Assembly: GCA_017456685.1 (NCBI GenBank)
Contig: JAFTIV010000138.1
Location: 1-12,131 of the forward strand
Direction: 5' to 3'
DNA from: Clostridia bacterium
Lineage (GTDB): Bacteria; Bacillota; Clostridia; Oscillospirales; CAG-272
Length of the DNA: 12,131 nucleotides
Numbering within the stretch: the first letter of the stretch is position 1; the number at the start of each line of letters is the position of its first letter. The translations under genes and the position numbers were made by a program. Shown piece by piece: positions 6,694 through 12,131 of the stretch. The notes beneath the pieces are model-generated. The model was not told where the DNA came from and ran no database searches. It worked only from the letters and a program-made list of their open reading frames with translations.

Positions 6694-6726
6694 AAAAACA
6701 GTTGCGAATTTTCGCAACTGTTTTTT
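6694..6726 (+). terminator. Rho-independent terminator after the LRR gene
   Basis: CAGTTGCG (6699-6706) pairs with CGCAACTG (6713-6720) around an AATTTT loop. The stem is flanked by five A residues (6694-6698) and six T residues (6721-6726), so it could work in either direction. It lies 8 nt after the stop codon. Confidence 0.92.
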
Positions 6727-6784
6727 GTTTGGGAGTTGAAAATAGAATTTTCGTATATTATTTTAACTTATTTTCATTTTAGTA

Positions 6785-6813
6785 TTGATATATTTTCACT
6801 TTTTTGTTAAAAT
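6785..6813 (+). promoter_or_regulatory. Predicted nagA-metG promoter
   Basis: TTGATA (6785-6790) and TAAAAT (6808-6813) are 17 bp apart with an extended -10 TG at 6805-6806, about 38 bp before the nagA start. The surrounding DNA is very AT-rich, so this is a best match and not proof. I see no cre-like or T-box structure in the leader. Confidence 0.6.
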
Positions 6814-6850
6814 ATATTATTAGAATACTTTTTTGGTTAAGGAGTGCTTT

Positions 6851-8014
6851 ATGAGAAGAGTTGCTTTTGTTAATGGACATATTTTCAACTCGGTGAGCGA
6901 GGAGTTCGTTTCGGCGACGGTGCTTTGCGAGGACGGCTTTATTTGCGATGTTACTCGCGAGAGTGTGCCGAGCGATTACGAGATTATCGACCTTCAGGGC
7001 AAGTATCTTATTCCCGGCTTGGTTGATGTACATACTCACGGAATTGGCGGAAATGATTTTAATTTGGCTAAGGAAGGCGAAATTCCGCAGATGCTGTTAA
7101 AATATGCGAGAATGGGTACTACCTCTGTTATGGCTACTCTTGCCTCCGACACTATGCCTCATCTTATGAATTCGGTATTTGCAATAAATCAAAACCGTCT
7201 CAACACAAGGGCGGGCTGTGCTAACATTATAGGTGTTCACCTTGAGGGCAGATATTTAAATCCCGAGGCAAGAGGCGCTCACGCGCTTGAGCTTCTTGCT
7301 TCTCCAAGCGTTGAGGAGCTTGTATCTCTTGCGACGGCTATGATGCCTCCGCCTATTCACATATCTATAGCTCCTGAGCTTGAGGGTGCTGAGCCGTTTA
7401 TGAGAAAGGCACGCGAGCTTGGCGCAACAATTGGTATTGCACACACCACCGCGACCTACGAGCAAGCAAGACGAGCTCTTTTATTCGGTGCGCGCTCATT
7501 TACTCACACCTTTAATGCGATGACCAAGATACACCATCGAATGCCAGGTGCTGCTGTATGCTCTCTTACCTACGACGGGGCTTACACGGAGCTTATTGCA
7601 GATGGTGAGCATGTTCATCCTGCGATGGTTGTGCTCGCTTACAAATCAAAGCCAAAGGACAAGCTTGTGCTTATTACTGACTCTATGGGTGCAGCGGGTG
7701 CTCCCGATGGCGAATACTTCGTTGGCGGAACTCACGTTACTGTTAAGAATGGTGTTGCGATAAACGATGATGGTGTTTTAGCTGGTAGCACGCTTACAAT
7801 GTTCAAGGCTGTTAAAAACCTTATGAAATTCTGCGGTATCACCTTAAATGAGGCTATCAAGTATGCAACAATCAACCCTGCAACTATGATTAAGGCTGAT
7901 TTTGTTGGACGCATTGCAAAATGCTATCGCGCAGATTTTATTGTTATTGATGATATTATAAATCCCGAGATTGACACAGTTTATGTTGGCGCTCAAAGGA
8001 TTATTGGCGCTTAA
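6851..8014 (+). CDS. nagA: N-acetylglucosamine-6-phosphate deacetylase
   Basis: NagA removes the acetyl group from GlcNAc-6-phosphate, giving glucosamine-6-phosphate for glycolysis or cell-wall synthesis. The 387-residue protein is an amidohydrolase of normal length. Metal and catalytic positions are readable: VDVHTHG with H61 and H63, HLEGRYLNP with E132, AHTTATYEQ with H198, FTHTFNAM with H219, and LITDSMGAAG with the catalytic D277. Substrate-side motifs ELIADGEHVHP (247-257) and LAGSTLTM (310-317) are intact. R134 replaces the proline usual in HLEGP, and some other motifs are slightly divergent (THTF for THLF). ATG 6851 is chosen because AAGGAG (6839-6844) lies 6 nt upstream; an in-frame TTG at 6833 would precede that site. 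metG follows 18 nt after the stop, so the two are probably co-transcribed. No nagB or sugar transporter is in the window. Confidence 0.92.
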   Translation: MRRVAFVNGHIFNSVSEEFVSATVLCEDGFICDVTRESVPSDYEIIDLQGKYLIPGLVDVHTHGIGGNDFNLAKEGEIPQMLLKYARMGTTSVMATLASDTMPHLMNSVFAINQNRLNTRAGCANIIGVHLEGRYLNPEARGAHALELLASPSVEELVSLATAMMPPPIHISIAPELEGAEPFMRKARELGATIGIAHTTATYEQARRALLFGARSFTHTFNAMTKIHHRMPGAAVCSLTYDGAYTELIADGEHVHPAMVVLAYKSKPKDKLVLITDSMGAAGAPDGEYFVGGTHVTVKNGVAINDDGVLAGSTLTMFKAVKNLMKFCGITLNEAIKYATINPATMIKADFVGRIAKCYRADFIVIDDIINPEIDTVYVGAQRIIGA

Positions 8015-8032
8015 AGCACAAAGGAGTAAATT

Positions 8033-9964
8033 ATGGACAAGAAATTTTATATGACAACAGCTATTGTTTATGCCTCAGCTAAGCCTCATTTTGGTAACAC
8101 CTATGAGATTATTGCGGCTGATGCATATGCAAGATACAAAAGACAAAGAGGCTTTGATGTACGCTTTATGACAGGTACTGACGAGCACGGACAGAAGGTT
8201 GAAAATCTCGCTAAGGAGGCAGGTCTTTCACCTCAAGCCTATGTTGACAAGGTATCAGGAGTTATTAAGGATATTTGGGGTCTTATGGGCTCGTCTCACG
8301 ACCATTTTATTCGCACAACTGACGACTACCACAAGAAGGCTGTAAAGAATATTTTCAACAAGCTCTACGAGCAGGGCGACATTTACAAGGGCTCTTACGA
8401 GGGCTGGTACTGCACTCCCTGTGAGTCATTCTTTACCGAGACTCAGCTTGTTGACGGAAAGTGCCCCGACTGTGGCCGTGAGGTTTCTAAGGCGAGCGAG
8501 GAGGCATATTTCTTCAAAATGAGCAAGTATGCTGACAGGCTTATGAAGCACATTGAGGAGCATCCCGAATTTATTCAGCCTGAGAGCAGAAAGAACGAGA
8601 TGATTAACAACTTCCTAAAGCCAGGACTTCAGGACCTTTGCGTTTCGAGAACTGCTTTCTCTTGGGGTATTCCCGTTGATTTCGACCCTAAGCATGTAAC
8701 ATATGTATGGATTGACGCGCTTTCTAACTATATCACAGGTCTTGGCTATGACCCTACAAACGAGGTTCAGCCTGAGCTTTTCCAAAAATACTGGCCTGCT
8801 GATGTTCACATTATTGGTAAGGACATTGTTCGCTTCCACACTATTTACTGGCCTATTATGCTTATGGCTCTTGGTGTTGAGCTTCCTAAGAAGGTTTTTG
8901 CGCATCCTTGGTTCAAGTTTGGTGCTGACAAGATGTCAAAATCGAGAGGAAATGTTGTTTACGCTGACGAGCTTGCAGAGAAATTCGGTGTTGACGGTGT
9001 AAGATATTACGCGATTAGCGAAATGCCCTATGCAAACGACGGAAGCATCACCTACGAGAGCGTTATCACTCGCTACAATATGGACCTTGCAAACAATCTT
9101 GGAAACCTTGTTAGCCGTACTATTGCTATGACTAAGAAGTACTTTGATGGTGTTATTCCTGAGCCAAATGAGGAGCTCGAGCTCGACAAGGAGCTAAAGC
9201 TCTCTTGTGCTATTGCTTATGACAAGGTTTGCGCCCTTATGGACGATTATCATATGGCTGATGCAACCGAGGCTATTTTTGAGATGCTTAGCCGTGCTAA
9301 CAAGTATATTGACGAGACAACTCCTTGGATTCTTGCCAAGAGCGAGGAAACAAAGGGTCGCTTGGCTACTGTAATTTACAACCTCTTAGAGGCTATAAGA
9401 ATAGGTGCTGTGCTTCTTAGCCCATTTATTCCATCTACCTGTGAGGAAATCTTTAGACAGATTAACACAAGCCTTACAAGCTATGCTGATGCAGAATTCG
9501 GCAAGCTCAAGAGTGGCGTGTGCGTTGGCGAGAGCAAAATTCTCTTTACAAGAATTGATGAAAAGGCTCTTCTTGAGCAGGTTGAGGCTGAGCGCAAGGC
9601 TAAGGAGGAGGCTGAGAAGCCTATCGAGAAGCCAGAGGGCTGTGCTATTATTTCAATTGACAAATTTGCAGAGGTTGAGCTTCGCACCGCTCAAATTATC
9701 GCGTGCGAGAAGGTTCCAAAGGCTAAGAAGCTTTTGAAGCTTCAGGTTGACCTTGGCTATGAAAAGAGACAGGTTGTGTCGGGAATTGCTAAGTTCTACG
9801 AGCCCGAGGAGCTTATTGGCAAGAAGGTTATTGTTGTTGCCAACCTCGCTCCTGCTACGCTTTGTGGGATTGAGTCAAACGGTATGCTTCTCGCCTCTGG
9901 TGAGGAGACTGTAAGGGTTGTATTCCTCGACAAGGACACACCTAATGGTGAAAGAGTAAGATAA
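8033..9964 (+). CDS. metG: Methionyl-tRNA synthetase with C-terminal tRNA-binding domain
   Basis: MetRS charges tRNA-Met with methionine in the cytoplasm. The 643 residues show the class I signature as PHFGNTYE (18-25; HFGN in place of HIGH), the block MTGTDEHGQKVEN, and the KMSKSRGN motif starting at Lys300. A zinc knuckle is formed by C127, C130, C144 and C147. An anticodon-binding helical region follows. A Lys/Glu/Ala-rich linker (about 515-535) leads to a Trbp111-like tRNA-binding domain (about 540-643, with FAEVELRTAQI and ESNGMLLAS), which allows dimerisation in homologues. ATG 8033 is preceded by AAGGAG (8021-8026) at 6 nt. The gene lies 18 nt after nagA and before tatD; metS-tatD (yabD) is the conserved Firmicute order. 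There is no T-box leader directly upstream. Confidence 0.97.
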   Translation: MDKKFYMTTAIVYASAKPHFGNTYEIIAADAYARYKRQRGFDVRFMTGTDEHGQKVENLAKEAGLSPQAYVDKVSGVIKDIWGLMGSSHDHFIRTTDDYHKKAVKNIFNKLYEQGDIYKGSYEGWYCTPCESFFTETQLVDGKCPDCGREVSKASEEAYFFKMSKYADRLMKHIEEHPEFIQPESRKNEMINNFLKPGLQDLCVSRTAFSWGIPVDFDPKHVTYVWIDALSNYITGLGYDPTNEVQPELFQKYWPADVHIIGKDIVRFHTIYWPIMLMALGVELPKKVFAHPWFKFGADKMSKSRGNVVYADELAEKFGVDGVRYYAISEMPYANDGSITYESVITRYNMDLANNLGNLVSRTIAMTKKYFDGVIPEPNEELELDKELKLSCAIAYDKVCALMDDYHMADATEAIFEMLSRANKYIDETTPWILAKSEETKGRLATVIYNLLEAIRIGAVLLSPFIPSTCEEIFRQINTSLTSYADAEFGKLKSGVCVGESKILFTRIDEKALLEQVEAERKAKEEAEKPIEKPEGCAIISIDKFAEVELRTAQIIACEKVPKAKKLLKLQVDLGYEKRQVVSGIAKFYEPEELIGKKVIVVANLAPATLCGIESNGMLLASGEETVRVVFLDKDTPNGERVR

Positions 9965-9970
9965 GGAACA

Positions 9971-10004
9971 AAAAGAGATTTTTCCGCAAGGCAAAATCTC
10001 TTTT
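9971..10004 (+). terminator. Hairpin between metG and tatD, probable terminator
   Basis: AAAAGAGATTTT (9971-9982) pairs perfectly with AAAATCTCTTTT (9993-10004), closed by an inner CC-GCAA-GG tetraloop (9984-9991). The T run is part of the 3' arm and is only four long before G. It lies 6 nt after the metG stop and only 10 nt before the tatD start. Read-through or control of tatD is therefore possible. Confidence 0.75.
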
Positions 10005-10014
10005 GTAGATTATT

Positions 10015-10797
10015 ATGATTAAGCTTTTTGATACACACGCGCATTGCGATGACGAGCGCATAAGGCGCGAATTTGGAGATACGGACAAATACATTGAGCA
10101 TCAGCTCGAAAATGGGGTTGGGGCTATTGTAAACATTGGCACTAATCTTGACAATTCAAGGGTTAGCATAGAGCTTGCAGGCAGGTTTGACAGTCTTTAT
10201 GCGTCCTGCGGTATTCATCCGTATGATATAAGATTTTATGATGACATAGAAAAAACTCTTGACGAGCTGAGGCCTATGCTTGCGCAAAAAAAGGTTGTGG
10301 CGCTTGGCGAGATTGGACTTGACTATCACTACGAGGACACGGACAAGGACAAGCAAATGGCTTTTTTCAGGGCTCAAATGGCTCTTGCGCGTGAGCTTTC
10401 TATTCCTGTTATTATTCACGACAGAGATGCCCACGGCGACTGTATGAGCGTTATAAGGGATTTTGATGATGTTACGGGAATTTTCCACAGCTTTTCGGGC
10501 TCTGCCGAAATGGCAAGGGAGCTTGTCTTGCGTGGGTGGTATATTTCCTTTTCGGGAACTGTTACCTACAAAAATGCGAGAGTGCCCGTTGAGGCGTGCG
10601 AAGCAACACCGATTGAGCGAATTTTGATTGAAACCGACTCGCCGTATTTGCCACCCGTACCGCACAGAGGCGAGATGAACCATCCGCACTATTCTCTTTT
10701 GACCTGCGCTAAGGTGGCTGAGATTAAGGGTGCTTCTGTTGAGGAGATGGCAAAAATCACCTACGAAAATGCAAAGCGAGCATATAGAATAAAATAA
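10015..10797 (+). CDS. tatD: TatD-family metal-dependent hydrolase/DNase
   Basis: TatD enzymes are cytoplasmic metal-dependent nucleases (3'-5' exonuclease in Escherichia coli) with an amidohydrolase TIM-barrel fold. The 260 residues carry all the usual ligands: DTHAHCDD with H8 and H10, ALGEIGLDYHY with E99, IIHDRDAH with H135, FHSFSGS with H158 and ETDSPYLPP with D208, followed by HRGEMNHP. The length is normal. The ATG at 10015 begins the conserved IKLFDTHAH and no alternative start exists upstream, because an in-frame stop lies at 10006. Oddly, no ribosome site is visible before it; the region is filled by the metG hairpin. The position after metG matches yabD after metS in Bacillus. A cwlD-like gene begins 28 nt downstream. 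The exact biological substrate is unknown for most family members. Confidence 0.93.
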   Translation: MIKLFDTHAHCDDERIRREFGDTDKYIEHQLENGVGAIVNIGTNLDNSRVSIELAGRFDSLYASCGIHPYDIRFYDDIEKTLDELRPMLAQKKVVALGEIGLDYHYEDTDKDKQMAFFRAQMALARELSIPVIIHDRDAHGDCMSVIRDFDDVTGIFHSFSGSAEMARELVLRGWYISFSGTVTYKNARVPVEACEATPIERILIETDSPYLPPVPHRGEMNHPHYSLLTCAKVAEIKGASVEEMAKITYENAKRAYRIK

Positions 10798-10825
10798 TTT
10801 CATATTATTGCCTTGAGGTGATGAT

Positions 10826-11560
10826 ATGGAGAGCTACGATAAGACTTATATAGTCAAATTCGTTTTTTGTATTTTTATAATCGTGTGCTTTATTTTTGCT
10901 TTTGGTTTTATTTTCTCGTCGGTTATTGAGCGTGCAAAGCCGAGCCAGACACTTGCCGAGGCTTATGAGGGCTATGTGCTTGTTATAGATGCGGGACACG
11001 GTGGCGAGGACGCGGGTGCGGTTGCCGAGGATGGCACGCTTGAGAAGGATTTAAATCTTGAAATTGCCTCGCTTATAAGGGTTCTTTGTGACCTTAATGG
11101 CACACGCGCGGTTATGACTCGTGAGGACGACAGGCTTTTGTATGACCATTATGATGAGCTTGATGATTATACTGGGCACAAAAAGGAATACGACCTTAAA
11201 AATCGCGTAAAAATTGCGAATGAGCTTGAAAACCCCATATTTATAAGTGTTCATATGAACAAGTTTGCGCAGACGAAATATAGCGGGACTCAAATATATT
11301 ATTCGAAAAATAATCCGTCAAGTCAGTTGCTTGCTCGGGGCATTCAAAATATGACAAGAGCCTATGCTCAGCCGAGCAACAAAAGACCGATAAAGCAGGC
11401 TGACAGCTCGATTTTTGTGCTTAACAAGCTTGAGTGTCCTGCGGTGCTTGTGGAGTGCGGATTTATCTCTAACGAGGCTGAGCTTGAGCTTCTTAAGACG
11501 AGTGAGCATCAGGCAAAAATGTCACTTATTATATTTTTATCGGCAATTTCGATGTCGTGA
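10826..11560 (+). CDS. cwlD: CwlD-like N-acetylmuramoyl-L-alanine amidase (Amidase_3), membrane-anchored
   Basis: This 244-residue protein is a zinc-dependent Amidase_3 enzyme that cuts the bond between N-acetylmuramic acid and L-alanine in peptidoglycan. An N-terminal hydrophobic segment (about 9-32) would anchor it in the membrane or export it. The catalytic domain shows VIDAGHGGEDAGA (H58), LEKDLNLEIA (E73), FISVHMNKF (H143) and VLVECGFISN (E210), the four expected positions. The length, single N-terminal helix, absence of cell-wall-binding repeats and the DLKNRVKIAN block before ISVHMN resemble Bacillus CwlD. CwlD makes muramic delta-lactam in spore cortex and is needed for germination. 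ATG 10826 has GAGG (10815-10818) 7 nt upstream. A role in sporulation is inferred; a general vegetative amidase is the alternative, so the symbol is less certain than the enzyme class. Confidence 0.8.
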   Translation: MESYDKTYIVKFVFCIFIIVCFIFAFGFIFSSVIERAKPSQTLAEAYEGYVLVIDAGHGGEDAGAVAEDGTLEKDLNLEIASLIRVLCDLNGTRAVMTREDDRLLYDHYDELDDYTGHKKEYDLKNRVKIANELENPIFISVHMNKFAQTKYSGTQIYYSKNNPSSQLLARGIQNMTRAYAQPSNKRPIKQADSSIFVLNKLECPAVLVECGFISNEAELELLKTSEHQAKMSLIIFLSAISMS

Positions 11561-11578
11561 TTTTTGTACTATGTATCA

Positions 11579-11607
11579 TTGACACGACAGACCATATATG
11601 ATAAAAT
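11579..11607 (+). promoter_or_regulatory. Predicted radA promoter
   Basis: TTGACA (11579-11584) and TAAAAT (11602-11607) are 17 bp apart, with an extended -10 TG at 11599-11600. It lies between the cwlD-like stop and radA and implies separate transcription of radA. I see no clear terminator for the cwlD-like gene in this gap. Confidence 0.75.
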
Positions 11608-11639
11608 TAAAGAAAGAATAAAAATTAAAGGATATAAAA

Positions 11640-12131
11640 ATGAAAAGCAAGACTGTTTATGTTTGCACAGAGTGCGACTATCAAAGTCCAAAATGGCTTG
11701 GCTGTTGCCCAAGCTGTAAGAGCTGGAACACCTTTGTTGAGGAAACCTATGAAAAGCCTACTGAGGTTAAAATGAAGCGCCCATCTATCGTTTTCAACAG
11801 CGAGGATGCAATTCGCTTTGATGAGATGGAAATGCCTGAGTACATAAGGGCATCTACGGGAATTGGTGAGCTTGACAGGGTTCTTGGCGGTGGAATTGTA
11901 AATGGCTCGGTAATTTTGCTTGCGGGTGAGCCCGGTATTGGTAAATCTACTCTGCTTATGCAAATTTGCTCTAAGATTTCAGCTAAGGTTTTATATGTCT
12001 CGGGCGAGGAGTCAAAGGGTCAGCTAAAGCTTCGAGCCAAGAGGCTTGGCTTGAGCGACACAGAAGCCTATGTTATGACTGAGACAAATGTTGACTCGAT
12101 AATTGCTCAAGCTGACAAAATAAAGCCTGAG
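11640..12131 (+). CDS. radA: DNA repair protein RadA (Sms), C-terminus cut by window edge
   Basis: RadA is a RecA-related ATPase that drives branch migration and helps process recombination intermediates. The 164 residues seen are about a third of the usual 450 or so. They contain the N-terminal zinc finger C9-x2-C12 ... C23-x2-C26 in the form VCTECDYQSPKWLGCCPSC. Then come the conserved ASTGIGELDRVLGGGIVNGS region (71-90), the Walker A motif GEPGIGKST (96-104) and VSGEES (119-124). The KNRFG motif and Lon-like C-terminal domain would be beyond the edge. ATG 11640 has AAAGGA (11627-11632) 7 nt upstream and its own predicted promoter. Zinc finger plus Walker A in this order separates it from RecA and DnaB. 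Confidence 0.96.
   Translation, partial: MKSKTVYVCTECDYQSPKWLGCCPSCKSWNTFVEETYEKPTEVKMKRPSIVFNSEDAIRFDEMEMPEYIRASTGIGELDRVLGGGIVNGSVILLAGEPGIGKSTLLMQICSKISAKVLYVSGEESKGQLKLRAKRLGLSDTEAYVMTETNVDSIIAQADKIKPE

Noticed and set aside
6833..6850. TTG start six codons upstream of nagA ATG
   Set aside because: It lies before the AAGGAG ribosome site that is correctly spaced for ATG 6851, and family alignment begins at the later Met.
6727..6850. T-box or other riboswitch leader before nagA-metG
   Set aside because: The 124-bp AT-rich gap has no T-box sequence, specifier stem or antiterminator, and is too short for one.
10156..10803. 215-codon open frame on the minus strand opposite tatD
   Set aside because: It is antisense to a gene with all TatD catalytic motifs and its translation shows no family features.

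Overview
The window is a chromosomal segment of a Gram-positive bacterium, most likely a member of the Clostridia. Three things point there: the gene order; Gram-positive style control signals (strong GGAGG-type ribosome sites and TTGACA / TGnTATAAT promoters); and a CwlD-like spore-cortex amidase beside a clostridial-type 2[4Fe-4S] ferredoxin. The BspA-type leucine-rich-repeat lipoprotein, with a Ser/Glu-rich linker, resembles those of gut Clostridia. Species cannot be named from the sequence alone.

Layout. Positions 1-695 (minus strand) hold most of gap (glyceraldehyde-3-phosphate dehydrogenase), cut by the left edge. A 248-bp divergent regulatory region separates it from a plus-strand series: holB (DNA polymerase III delta'), ricT/yaaT (PSP1 protein), a 55-residue ferredoxin too short for a routine ORF cut-off, trmN6-like (yabB) and rsmI (yabC). 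A clean terminator ends this block near 4780. Next comes a self-contained unit with its own promoter and terminator, encoding a 608-residue LRR lipoprotein (4859-6685). It is followed by nagA-metG, a hairpin, tatD, a cwlD-like amidase and the first 164 codons of radA, cut by the right edge.

How it fits together. The order holB-ricT-(x)-trmN6-rsmI-...-metG-tatD matches the Bacillus subtilis order holB-yaaT-yabA-yabB-yabC-...-metS-yabD. Here the yabA slot holds a ferredoxin, and the lipoprotein and nagA lie between rsmI and metG. Most genes are housekeeping: replication clamp loading, RNA processing, tRNA and rRNA methylation, methionyl-tRNA synthesis, amino-sugar catabolism, a TatD nuclease, cell-wall hydrolysis and recombination. 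The LRR lipoprotein is the only clearly accessory, surface-exposed product.

I see no CRISPR array, transposase, phage gene, tRNA or rRNA, and no convincing new multi-gene system. The points most worth a second look are the LRR cassette with its near-identical internal DNA repeats, a TPPY in place of NPPY in the TrmN6-like enzyme, the ferredoxin in the yabA slot, and a hairpin directly before a tatD start that lacks a ribosome site. No stretch longer than 300 bp is without a gene.
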